Position numbers and translations under genes: made by a program. Below the pieces are notes generated by a model. The model did no database searches and was not told the DNA's origin. It saw only the letters and a list, made by a program, of their open reading frames with translations. Shown here piece by piece: positions 8,557 through 16,379 of a stretch of 64,000 nt of DNA. Source of the DNA: Thermanaerothrix sp034436175 (GTDB taxonomy: Bacteria; Chloroflexota; Anaerolineae; Anaerolineales; Anaerolineaceae). The stretch is taken from assembly GCA_964427505.1 (NCBI GenBank), contig CAYRUO010000002.1, positions 362,420 to 426,419 of the forward strand, written 5' to 3'. Within the stretch, counting starts at the first letter, position 1, and every line of letters begins with the position of its first letter.

Positions 8557-10364
8557 ACCAGTGACTCCTCTACTCGAGATGGTACCTGTAAACGAATAAC
8601 AGTGCCTTGATAAGGCCGACTGATAATCTGAAACTCAGCCCCTATCAATTCTGCCCGTTCGCGCATACCTCGTAACCCATGTTGTGAAAATCGGGGAACC
8701 TCATCTGGAGAAAACCCGATCCCATTATCACCGATTTCTAAGATCCACTCCTGATTCCAGGGGCTAAGCGAGATCCAAGCCCGCGAGGCATGAGCGTGCT
8801 TGCGAATGTTGTTCAAAGCCTCTTGAATGATCCGTAAGAGTTGCGCCTGGACCTCGAGAGGAAGTTCAGGGGACTTCTCGGGAAGATAACACTCAATTTG
8901 AAGATTAGAACGCTCAGCCATACTGGTCGCCACCTGACGAATCCAAGCATTCATATCATCTCGAGGGTTAAATCGCAAGTTATCCATAACTTGTCGGGTC
9001 TCAAGATAAATCTCGGCTAAGGCTTGGTAATGCTGCTGAAGTGCGGTTTCTAAGCGTGTAAAGTCTTCACGATTCAGTAGGTTAAGCATCTGCGCTGTAT
9101 TTAGTTTGAGATAGGCTAAGGTTTGGGCTAAACCGTCGTGGATCTCTCGCGCCAGACGGGAACGCTCCATCATCACGACACGAAAAGCTAAATCGTAGTG
9201 CAGTTGCTCTAACTCAATGACTCGAACGAGCGTATCCAATAACAAAACCACCACTTGATTGATAGACGGATCCCAAGAAAAGGCCTTAGCAGGGTAAAGT
9301 AGCAACGTGCCAATTTCTTTCCCCTCTGAGCCAACAAGTTGGAGCGCCCACCCAGAAGTTCCATTCACGTCAAAAGCTAAAGGCTGTAGATGAGTAGGCG
9401 CCCCCAAAGTATCACCACGTATTTGAGCATAGATGCGGTTCATAACCTCGGGGACAGTAAATGGGAATTGTCCCACGGTGAGGAAAACAGGAAATGCCGT
9501 CATCCCGCCCTGACCGAGATACAAGGCAACACCTTCACAATCCACCGCTTGCATCAAGCGCCATAAAATCGGCCTAAGCACACTTTCCATATCCGGATGG
9601 CCCGCTCGGGAGCCAAGAACCTGAGCATAGATAGCCGCCTCGCGGGCTTTAAGGCGACGCAGTTCCAAACCGGTCAGAACAAAAGCAAAAAGACCTTCCA
9701 GCCAATGTTTTACATTCTCCGCTATCTCAGAACCCGTTTCCGGCATATAAAGGTTAACCACGGCTACCATCCGGCCATTTTGCTTTAAGGGAATACACTC
9801 GATCACTTTGGCTCCGGGAATGCCTCCTTGGAGCAGAAAACAACCTTGTTCCACCCCTGCTCGGTAGACCTGACACTGTTTACAGGCTACACGAATCTGC
9901 CCTTGCGCCAGAGACTCTTCCCAGGTCTTCCGTTCTCGATCTGTTTCCATTCCTACGGCATAAACACGCAGCGGGCGATTCCACTCATCCAGCGGAATAA
10001 AAGTCGCTCCTTTAGCCCCGCTAAGCGCAGTCGCCTGCTCCAATGCGAAACGAACAAAACGCTCTTCATCCTCCAAACTGAGCAAGTGATAAATATCCTG
10101 TAGAAAAGTCTCAAGCGTCTTCGGATTTAATTGAACTTCATCATCCGTGGAACTCAAATTTGGACTCTTCGCGCGATGCCGCCACAACCATAACGACAGA
10201 GTACATAAACCCACCCCCAACAACAACACTACCACTGCTAAATCAAGAAACCCCACCAAACTCAGGATGCTAAAGGCAACCAGAAAGGCACCGAAGACAA
10301 ACAACCCCATCCATCTGTTTTGGTGTATTCGGACAAATATAGTCCCCATACCTAGATTTGACAT
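8553..10364 (-). CDS. NarX-like sensor histidine kinase with GAF-type domain and cysteine cluster
   Basis: A 603-aa kinase. Two membrane helices lie at about 19-40 and 42-61. Two GAF-like regions follow at about 85-235 and 245-390. The HisKA_3 dimerisation/phospho-acceptor box is REIHDGLAQTLAYL (H409). The HATPase domain has EALNNIRKHAHAS, GDNGIGF and HGLRGMRERAE. The first GAF region holds C161-x2-C164-x10-C175 (CKQCQVYRAG...GC), a possible metal, Fe-S or thiol redox sensor. There is no extracytoplasmic sensor domain, so an intracellular signal is likely. It overlaps the response regulator by 4 bp. An alternative start is the ATG at 10349. The signal is unknown; oxygen or redox state would fit the neighbours. 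Confidence 0.9.
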   Translation of the reverse strand: MSNLGMGTIFVRIHQNRWMGLFVFGAFLVAFSILSLVGFLDLAVVVLLLGVGLCTLSLWLWRHRAKSPNLSSTDDEVQLNPKTLETFLQDIYHLLSLEDEERFVRFALEQATALSGAKGATFIPLDEWNRPLRVYAVGMETDRERKTWEESLAQGQIRVACKQCQVYRAGVEQGCFLLQGGIPGAKVIECIPLKQNGRMVAVVNLYMPETGSEIAENVKHWLEGLFAFVLTGLELRRLKAREAAIYAQVLGSRAGHPDMESVLRPILWRLMQAVDCEGVALYLGQGGMTAFPVFLTVGQFPFTVPEVMNRIYAQIRGDTLGAPTHLQPLAFDVNGTSGWALQLVGSEGKEIGTLLLYPAKAFSWDPSINQVVVLLLDTLVRVIELEQLHYDLAFRVVMMERSRLAREIHDGLAQTLAYLKLNTAQMLNLLNREDFTRLETALQQHYQALAEIYLETRQVMDNLRFNPRDDMNAWIRQVATSMAERSNLQIECYLPEKSPELPLEVQAQLLRIIQEALNNIRKHAHASRAWISLSPWNQEWILEIGDNGIGFSPDEVPRFSQHGLRGMRERAELIGAEFQIISRPYQGTVIRLQVPSRVEESLV

Positions 10365-10414
10365 GCTTCTATTTTAACCCCACTTTTAGCATTCTGAGGA
10401 CCCTCCATACAAAG

Positions 10415-10444
10415 TTAGCCCGGCACACCATCATGCCGGGCTAA
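10415..10444. terminator. Hairpin between cytochrome c and kinase genes
   Basis: A perfect 11-bp inverted repeat, TTAGCCCGGCA / TGCCGGGCTAA, with an 8-nt loop, 20 bp past the cytochrome c stop on the minus strand. The following tract is only weakly T-rich (CTTTGT), so termination efficiency is uncertain. Confidence 0.6.
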
Positions 10445-10464
10445 CCTTCTTATAGAGGTCTGGC

Positions 10465-10896
10465 TTATTTGAAGGTCTTAATGTAAGTAATAACCTGCCA
10501 GATTTCGTCTTCGGTCAAGATGCCTTTCTGGGCTGGCATAGATGAGTTGAAGGGAGCCATGGCCCCGCCCTCCGAAATGCGCCAGAACATGTAATCGTCC
10601 TTGGCTGTCTTGACTAGTTCGACTAAATTACCGGGGTGCGGATCTAATGCCTGTCCCGCCGGACCATCACCCAACCCTTTCTCACCATGGCAGGATGCAC
10701 AGCGCTGCTCATAAATCGTCTTTCCTGCTGCAACTGCATTTGCATCATTGACGGAATAGGGGCTGGTTTTTCCGGCATATTCAGGCGGAGGGGTTGGACG
10801 GCTTTCCCCTGCCTCTCCGCCACCTCCACCACCACAGGCTGCCAGCACAAGCCCGCTGAGCATTAATAGGAGCGCTACAATCGCCAATTTTTTCAT
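10465..10896 (-). CDS. Lipoprotein class I c-type cytochrome
   Basis: A 143-aa protein with a lipoprotein signal peptide ending in the lipobox LVLAAC (lipidated Cys about residue 20), a Gly-rich spacer and one cytochrome c domain. The heme-binding motif is CASCHGEKGLGDGP and the probable axial Met is in SSMPAQKG, followed by DEIWQVITYIKTF. It would be tethered to the outer face of the membrane and could carry electrons to the caa3 oxidase, whose own subunit II also has a heme c domain. It is monocistronic, with its own -10 box upstream and a hairpin downstream, and divergent from the Rrf2 regulator. Confidence 0.93.
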   Translation of the reverse strand: MKKLAIVALLLMLSGLVLAACGGGGGGEAGESRPTPPPEYAGKTSPYSVNDANAVAAGKTIYEQRCASCHGEKGLGDGPAGQALDPHPGNLVELVKTAKDDYMFWRISEGGAMAPFNSSMPAQKGILTEDEIWQVITYIKTFK

Positions 10897-10938
10897 AGGT
10901 CCTCCTTTGGACAGGTGAACGATTTCACGTACACTTTG

Positions 10939-10944
10939 ATTATA
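10939..10944 (-). promoter_or_regulatory. -10 box of the cytochrome c gene
   Basis: A consensus TATAAT on the minus strand, about 43 bp upstream of the cytochrome c ATG. No good -35 hexamer is seen at 16-18 bp, which would fit a promoter that depends on an activator. That last point is inference. Confidence 0.45.
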
Positions 10945-10996
10945 TCCTTTGTACAGTTAAGAAGAAGATACGAAAAGGGGTGAATTCTAAATCAAC

Positions 10997-11012
10997 CTTA
11001 ATCATGATTAAG
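10997..11012. promoter_or_regulatory. Perfect 16-bp palindrome, candidate Rrf2 operator
   Basis: CTTAATCATGATTAAG is a perfect dyad in the intergenic region between the divergent cytochrome c and Rrf2 genes, about 100 bp upstream of each start. Rrf2 dimers bind short AT-rich dyads and usually control their own promoter. Assignment to this regulator rests on position and symmetry only. Confidence 0.5.
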
Positions 11013-11113
11013 ACATTATTCGCATCAAATACGTGAATTTATCACTACTCAACGCGCGCAAAACATACTATTTTGGTAAAGATATTCGACAAATCTCACT
11101 TAGAGGATTAAGC

Positions 11114-11590
11114 ATGCTTAAAATTAGCCGACGTTTTGATTACGGGTTACAGGTAATGCTGGCACTGGTTTCGACCGCCGATCAGCCGATTGCCACGTCT
11201 ACCCTTTCTCGTGAACTGAACATTCCCCTTCCATTTATGCATCAAATTATCCATACGTTAATGCAAAAGGGGCTCATTCGAACCACTCCCGGCCCTCGCG
11301 GCGGTATCCGCTTAAACCGTGCCCCTAACACTATCTCTATTCGGGAGATCATGGAAGCCTTGGAAGGCCCCATCCGCTTATCTCCTTGTCTAGAAGACCC
11401 TTCGGCATGTGACCGTCGCGATACCTGCGTGTTCTTCCCCATTTGGGCCAGCCTACAAAAGTCCATCAACGAAACGCTAGAAGGTCTAACCCTCGATTAC
11501 CTTGCCGGGCAATCACCTCAGAGCATCCTGCATGAGATCCAGATGCTCAATATCTCAGTTGAAACTTGTCAACCCACGACCGCCGTATAA
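11114..11590 (+). CDS. Rrf2 family transcriptional regulator with three-cysteine cluster
   Basis: A 158-aa winged-helix regulator. The HTH region is ISRRFDYGLQVMLALV through LNIPLPFMHQIIHTLMQKGL and the wing is TPGPRGGIRL. Cysteines at 92, 99 and 105 (C-x6-C-x5-C) match the Fe-S ligand positions of IscR/NsrR-type proteins (IscR 92/98/104). It probably senses Fe-S status, NO or redox. The start is the ATG at 11114 (MLKISRRFDY) because family homology begins there and GAGGA precedes it. The frame remains open upstream to 11033. It is divergent from the cytochrome c gene and ends in a strong hairpin. Confidence 0.9.
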   Translation: MLKISRRFDYGLQVMLALVSTADQPIATSTLSRELNIPLPFMHQIIHTLMQKGLIRTTPGPRGGIRLNRAPNTISIREIMEALEGPIRLSPCLEDPSACDRRDTCVFFPIWASLQKSINETLEGLTLDYLAGQSPQSILHEIQMLNISVETCQPTTAV

Positions 11591-11615
11591 ACGGTTTGCG
11601 GATACATAAATGTAT

Positions 11616-11647
11616 AGCAGGCTCTAATCCCTGTAATAGAGCCTGCT
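11616..11647. terminator. Bidirectional terminator between Rrf2 and peroxiredoxin genes
   Basis: An 11-bp perfect stem AGCAGGCTCTA / TAGAGCCTGCT with a 10-nt loop, followed by TTTAAT on the plus strand. It lies between two convergent genes, 25 bp after the Rrf2 stop and 31 bp after the peroxiredoxin stop. Confidence 0.8.
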
Positions 11648-11678
11648 TTAATTCATGACCTTACGCGAGTTATCACGC

Positions 11679-12140
11679 TTAATCCCGTAAAGCAGCGAGA
11701 ACCTCGGCGCTGTGTCCCTCGGGCTTTACATTGGGGAAGATTTTCTTGATGAGACCGTTCTCATCAATCAAAAACGTGGTGCGAAGCACGCCTTCGTATT
11801 CTCGCCCCATGAATTTTTTCTTTCCCCATACCCCATACAAACGGCACACTTGGTGATCCTCGTCAGAAAGCAGTGTAAAGGGCAGGTTATATTTCTGCTT
11901 AAATCGCGCATGCGAAGCGGGTGAATCCGGACTTACCCCTAAGATCACCACCCCTGCCTCGGCATAAACCTGATAATCATCCCGAAAAGAACAGGCTTCC
12001 TTGGTACACCCTGGCGTATCGTCTTTGGGGTAGAAATAGAGCACTACAGGTTTACCACGAAACTCGCGTAGAGAGCGCAAAGCTCCCGTCTCATCTGGCA
12101 ATGTAAAATCAGGAGCGGGCATATTGACATCTAAGGTCAT
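11679..12140 (-). CDS. bcp: Peroxiredoxin, BCP/PrxQ type
   Basis: A 153-aa thiol peroxidase with a thioredoxin-like fold, reducing H2O2 and organic peroxides. The peroxidatic-cysteine region is FYPKDDTPGCTKEACSFRDD, with a second Cys five residues on, as in 2-Cys PrxQ enzymes. GVSPDSPASHARFKQKYNL and FLIDENGLI are also family-typical. The start is the ATG at 12140 (MTLDVNMPAPDF), preceded by GGAGGTG. The upstream part of the open frame has no similarity. It lies downstream of the MoeA genes with a 44-bp gap and may be a separate unit. Confidence 0.94.
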   Translation of the reverse strand: MTLDVNMPAPDFTLPDETGALRSLREFRGKPVVLYFYPKDDTPGCTKEACSFRDDYQVYAEAGVVILGVSPDSPASHARFKQKYNLPFTLLSDEDHQVCRLYGVWGKKKFMGREYEGVLRTTFLIDENGLIKKIFPNVKPEGHSAEVLAALRD

Positions 12141-12184
12141 CGGACACCTCCATAAAACCAATGGCTGATCATAAAATAATCATA

Positions 12185-14155
12185 TCAGCAGGCTTGCACA
12201 ACGACACCCATTTGTTCAACGTTATAACCCGGCAATTGGGCAACAGAGCGGCGAAAGCGCGAATCGCCCATGAGGTCGAAAATAGCGCGAATACGCTCTT
12301 CCTCGGCATGTTTGCAAGGGATAATCAAATCATAGGCTTCTTGAAATAGAGGAATGAAATCTAAATCCAGCGCTTTTGCCGCTGCTGTTACCCCTAATCC
12401 ACAATCTGCGCGTCCCGAAGCCACAGCAGCGGCTACTGCCAGGTGAGTATATTCCTCTTGCTGGTAACCCTGAATAACCTCAGGATTGATCCCTAAACGT
12501 CCCAGGTGATAATCCAATAACACACGCGTCCCTGCTCCACGTTGCCGATTGACAAACGTCACATCGGGACGCGTTAAGTCTTCTAAACCCCGGATGCCCT
12601 TGGGATTTCCGGGTTTTACGATCAGTCCCTGCTCACGTCCCACCCAGCGTATTATCATCACCTTTTCATTGGGTAAATATTGCTTTACATACCGCAGGTT
12701 GTAAACACCGGTATCAGGGTCGAGCAGGTGAGAACCGGCCAAGTGGGCTTCGCCGCGTCGCAAGGCAATCAGCCCTCCCAAACTACCCACGTTGGCCGAG
12801 ACCAATCGGAACCCTCGTTCGGCCAAGAACTGGGCTAAGAGATCAAGTGACATATCATGAGAGCCAATAGCAAAAATGGTGCGATTCAGAGCGCGGCTAG
12901 TGGTATATAACCGCACCCGCACTTTTTCCCCTGCCTCTACGCCCTGAACGCCCGAGGGTATCACCAGTAAACCATCGGCGCGCACCAATGAAGTAATAAC
13001 CCCGGCCCCCCGTGCTAATGGCGCCGCCACCACCCGTCCCCCAACCTCACCCACAACCACACGCACGTAGTCATCATCACCTGCGGGGGAGGTGATCTTC
13101 CGTGTCAATATGGCTTCAATCTCTTCAGGTTGGGCAGGGGAACGTCCCGTCCACAACGCCAGCAGAGGTTCAACAAATATTTCACCCGTCAGCGCTGCAG
13201 AGACCGGGTAGCCGGGTACGCCGAAAATTGGGACTTTATCCCCCAACGGCGCGTCGGAACGAGAGAGCATGCCGAAAATCACCGGATGCCCGGGCCGAAC
13301 GGCTACACCATGGAAAAGCAATTCACCCAACCGTTCAATGACCCGCGCCGAGAAATCCTCCGAACCTGCCGAAGAACCTGCATTGAGCAAAATCAGGTCA
13401 CATTCACGGGACGCCTCCCGAACTCGTTCCAGGATCATGTCCTCATCATCTGGGGTAATCGGAAAGCGAATCGGCTCCCCGCCCCACATTGCCACCTGAG
13501 CGGCCAAAACCAAGGAATTGAACTCAATAATGTCACCCGGCTGCACTGGCTGTCCAATCGGGACAAGTTCATCTCCGGTTGGAATAATCGCAACCCGTGG
13601 CTTGCGGGTAACGGTCACCTCTGTATGCCCACACGCAGCAATTGCCCCCAAATCTACCGCTCGTAAAACATGTCCGGCTGGAAGGACTAACTGGGTCGCC
13701 ACAATATCCTCCCCCATCGGGCGCACGTGGCTCCAGGGTGTCAGGGCAGTCCTAAGACGGATCATATGAGGATGACGTGGATCATCTGCCAGCTGCCCCG
13801 CGTTGTTTAAGGCTTCTACGTGCTCAATCGGCACTACCGCATTCGCCCATTGTGGCAAAACGTCTCCCGTATCCACATAAGCGGCCTGGGCACCCACCAG
13901 CAAGGTAACGGGTGCTGTTGGCATAGCCCCAGCAGTTTCTTCGGCACGGATGGCAAACCCATCCATGGCTGCGGAATGATAATGAGGGGAGGAAAGGCGC
14001 GCCCAAATGGGTTCGGCAGTTACCCGCCCCACCAGGGCTTCGGATAAAGGCAAAGTTTCCTTCCCCAAGACCCCCCACAATCCTGCCGATTGCAAAGCCT
14101 CACGAATACGCTTTTGGGCTTCGGTTAAAGGAATATCATGAAGATAGACCGACAT
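12185..14155 (-). CDS. MoeA-like molybdopterin molybdenumtransferase with C-terminal PBP-like domain
   Basis: A 656-aa protein. Residues 1 to about 410 are a MoeA domain: SPHYHSAAMDGFAIRAEET, VDTGDVLPQWANAVVPIE, IIPTGDELVPIG, LLNAGSSAGSEDF and GVPGYPVSAALTGEIFVEP. About 420-650 is a periplasmic-binding-like (PBP_like/LysR-substrate type) domain: TIFAIGSHDMSLDLLAQFL, GTRVLLDYHLGR and SGRADCGLGVTAAAKAL. MoeA inserts molybdate (or tungstate) into adenylated molybdopterin, and the PBP-like tail may sense or bind the oxyanion. The start at 14155 has GAGG upstream. The 34 extra codons before it are poorly coding. It follows the stand-alone MoeA gene by 28 bp. Such two-gene pairs are common in archaea and Chloroflexota. 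Confidence 0.92.
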   Translation of the reverse strand: MSVYLHDIPLTEAQKRIREALQSAGLWGVLGKETLPLSEALVGRVTAEPIWARLSSPHYHSAAMDGFAIRAEETAGAMPTAPVTLLVGAQAAYVDTGDVLPQWANAVVPIEHVEALNNAGQLADDPRHPHMIRLRTALTPWSHVRPMGEDIVATQLVLPAGHVLRAVDLGAIAACGHTEVTVTRKPRVAIIPTGDELVPIGQPVQPGDIIEFNSLVLAAQVAMWGGEPIRFPITPDDEDMILERVREASRECDLILLNAGSSAGSEDFSARVIERLGELLFHGVAVRPGHPVIFGMLSRSDAPLGDKVPIFGVPGYPVSAALTGEIFVEPLLALWTGRSPAQPEEIEAILTRKITSPAGDDDYVRVVVGEVGGRVVAAPLARGAGVITSLVRADGLLVIPSGVQGVEAGEKVRVRLYTTSRALNRTIFAIGSHDMSLDLLAQFLAERGFRLVSANVGSLGGLIALRRGEAHLAGSHLLDPDTGVYNLRYVKQYLPNEKVMIIRWVGREQGLIVKPGNPKGIRGLEDLTRPDVTFVNRQRGAGTRVLLDYHLGRLGINPEVIQGYQQEEYTHLAVAAAVASGRADCGLGVTAAAKALDLDFIPLFQEAYDLIIPCKHAEEERIRAIFDLMGDSRFRRSVAQLPGYNVEQMGVVVQAC

Positions 14156-14183
14156 CGCAAAATTCCTCACCCGTGAGTAAAAC

Positions 14184-15419
14184 TCATAACAACCATACCT
14201 CAGCAGTAGCACCCAACCCCAATCCGGTCGCGTCAGCGGGGATGCACAGCACCCCATCTGCGCGCACTAGGGAAAAGATTAAGTTGCTTTTGTAGAAAAT
14301 GGGTTCGGCCAGATAACCCTCATGAGTTTCGATCAAACGCACCGGGACGTAATCCTCTCTACCGGCTTGAGAGGGAAGGTTTATGGTCAATCGAGCCTGT
14401 ACACGGGCTCGCGGCCGTCGTAGTTTAACGCCCGATAATTTATCCAACACCGCAGGCAGAAACAAACTGGCCACGACTAAGGCGCTTACCGGGTTGCCAG
14501 AAAGACCCAGCACAGGCTTACCATGACAGACTGCCAAAATCGTAGGTTTTCCGGGGCGGATATTGATGCCGTGCGCTAAAACCCCCGGTGGTCCCATCTC
14601 ATCAATCACCCGTGCGGTCAGATCACGGGTGCTAATCGAAGAGCCCGCAGAGATAATGACCATGTGATTTTCATTCAAAGCCCGGGTCAACACGTCCCGC
14701 AAGGCGTCTTCGCGGTCCGGGACAATGCCATAGCGCCGTGGGACACCCCCGTACATTTCGATCAGGGCACTAATAGAGTAGCTATTAATATCTCGCACCT
14801 GCGCTGGCCCCAGAGGTTGATCGGGCGGGATGACCTCATCCCCGCTAGAAATAATCCCCACACAAGGTCGCTTGGCTACACGCAATTTTGTGATCCCCAA
14901 ACCCATTAAGCCCCCAATTTCCGCCGGGCGCAAGCGTACCCCCGCCGGGATCACCTCGTCGCCTACCTGCACATCCTCACCCACCTTGAGTACGTTTTCG
15001 CCCACTGCTACCGCCCGCAAAACCTCGACCTCGCCCGGCAGGGTGATTTGGGTATGTTCCAACATGACCACCGCATCCGCCCCTTCCGGTAACATTCCAC
15101 CGGTATAAATCAAAGCGGCCTGCCCAGGCTGCAGGACAAAATCTGGTGCCTTTCCCATCCCTACTTCACCCACCAGTTTCAGGTAAGCTGGTAGGCTATC
15201 GCTTGCCCCAAAGGTATCCGCCGCGCGCACCGCATACCCATCCACAGTGCTACGGGGAAAAGACGGCAACGGCTCTGGCGAGCGAATACCCGAGATCGTC
15301 ACCCGACCCAGTGCCTCTGTGGTTGGAATGTCTTCTCCGTCCGGTTCGGGATCAGAAAGAGCATTCAACCAGCGTTCCAGCGCAGCCTGAGGGGAAAGCA
15401 AGGTGAGAAACTCGCTCAT
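14184..15419 (-). CDS. moeA: Molybdopterin molybdenumtransferase MoeA
   Basis: A 411-aa MoeA/gephyrin-E-type enzyme. Motifs are PRSTVDGYAVRAADTFGAS, IYTGGMLPEGADAVVMLE, GIISSGDEVIPP, VIISAGSSISTRDLTARVI and LGLSGNPVSALVVASLFL. It catalyses ligation of molybdenum to molybdopterin. The stop of the UbiA-like gene is at 15423 and this start at 15419, so they are translationally close. It is followed by a second, longer MoeA. The two copies may serve different metals (Mo and W) or one may be regulatory. No Mo-enzyme is encoded in this window. Confidence 0.94.
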   Translation of the reverse strand: MSEFLTLLSPQAALERWLNALSDPEPDGEDIPTTEALGRVTISGIRSPEPLPSFPRSTVDGYAVRAADTFGASDSLPAYLKLVGEVGMGKAPDFVLQPGQAALIYTGGMLPEGADAVVMLEHTQITLPGEVEVLRAVAVGENVLKVGEDVQVGDEVIPAGVRLRPAEIGGLMGLGITKLRVAKRPCVGIISSGDEVIPPDQPLGPAQVRDINSYSISALIEMYGGVPRRYGIVPDREDALRDVLTRALNENHMVIISAGSSISTRDLTARVIDEMGPPGVLAHGINIRPGKPTILAVCHGKPVLGLSGNPVSALVVASLFLPAVLDKLSGVKLRRPRARVQARLTINLPSQAGREDYVPVRLIETHEGYLAEPIFYKSNLIFSLVRADGVLCIPADATGLGLGATAEVWLL

Positions 15420-15422
15420 CGG

Positions 15423-16370
15423 TTACCCCATCCAAAGAGAAAAGGTCAATAAGTAAACCGTCAACCCCACCGTGGCATATGCAGTGAGCCGCAGGAGAGG
15501 CCAACGCGTCGGTGCTCCATTGCCAATCTGCCACATCTGCCACACCTGAAATGCGCCGATCGGCAGCGTCAACATCGCCGGCCACAACACCGACCAGGAA
15601 AGCCCCATCAGGGCAGAGATTCCCAATAAGAGATAGGCTAACGGCACCAAGATATTATGCACCAACATACCTCGTTGCCACCCTAGCCGCACCATCATCG
15701 TCATATGCCCCTGCTTGAGATCGCGGTAATAGTGTTCCAGCGATAGCGCCATCATCATGGCTAGACACAATAGCGTTAGAGGGAAGGTAAGCAAACCCAG
15801 TAAATGCGCATCCATCTCGCCTGAAAGTAAGGCAAACGCAAACGCCGGGGTAAGATTGGCCAGGAAAAAAGCCATCAACAGTTCCCCATACCCACTATAG
15901 ACCAAACGCAAAGGGGGAACACTGTAAAAGAACGTTATCCCGAACGCCACCCCCAGAAGCAGCATGGCCGAGACATTAAGGGCTCCCCGCGTTAAGAGCA
16001 AAACGGTTAACGCCGCCCCGATACTGAGGGTCGTTAATCCGGTTTGCAGGAAAACCGACCGGGGCAAGACAATCTCTCCCGGGGTCTTCTCTCGCTCTTC
16101 CTCGCTTTTATTTTCGTTATCAGGTTTTCGAGACGAGGATAAAGCCTCGGTTTCGCCGGCTCGATCATAAAACGCCTTCAATAAGGCACTGCTCATTTGT
16201 AGTAACGTGATACAAGCCTGGCCCAACCAATAATCTACCCCCGAGAAGGGCTGGTTACGAAAATCAACGATCCCGGCCCCCAACGCAAAGAATAATACCC
16301 CGGCCAGTAAGGCGAGAGGATTCACAACCCGAACCAATTGCCATAACGGAGAGACGAGAAATCTGCGCAT
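15423..16370 (-). CDS. UbiA/MenA-like membrane prenyltransferase with degenerate first motif
   Basis: A 315-aa protein with about eight membrane helices, similar in layout to MenA-type (1,4-dihydroxy-2-naphthoate) prenyltransferases. A MenA-like second motif is visible in SLEHYYRDLKQGHMTMMVRL. The first Asp-rich motif, normally NDxxDxxxD, is reduced to KAFYDRAGE, and a charged, Glu/Lys-rich loop follows it. Substrate is therefore uncertain. It could make a quinone-type lipid or be a divergent paralogue. It lies in a close-packed set with the SDR (9 bp) and MoeA (3 bp). Confidence 0.72.
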   Translation of the reverse strand: MRRFLVSPLWQLVRVVNPLALLAGVLFFALGAGIVDFRNQPFSGVDYWLGQACITLLQMSSALLKAFYDRAGETEALSSSRKPDNENKSEEEREKTPGEIVLPRSVFLQTGLTTLSIGAALTVLLLTRGALNVSAMLLLGVAFGITFFYSVPPLRLVYSGYGELLMAFFLANLTPAFAFALLSGEMDAHLLGLLTFPLTLLCLAMMMALSLEHYYRDLKQGHMTMMVRLGWQRGMLVHNILVPLAYLLLGISALMGLSWSVLWPAMLTLPIGAFQVWQMWQIGNGAPTRWPLLRLTAYATVGLTVYLLTFSLWMG

Positions 16371-16379
16371 GGGTACCCT

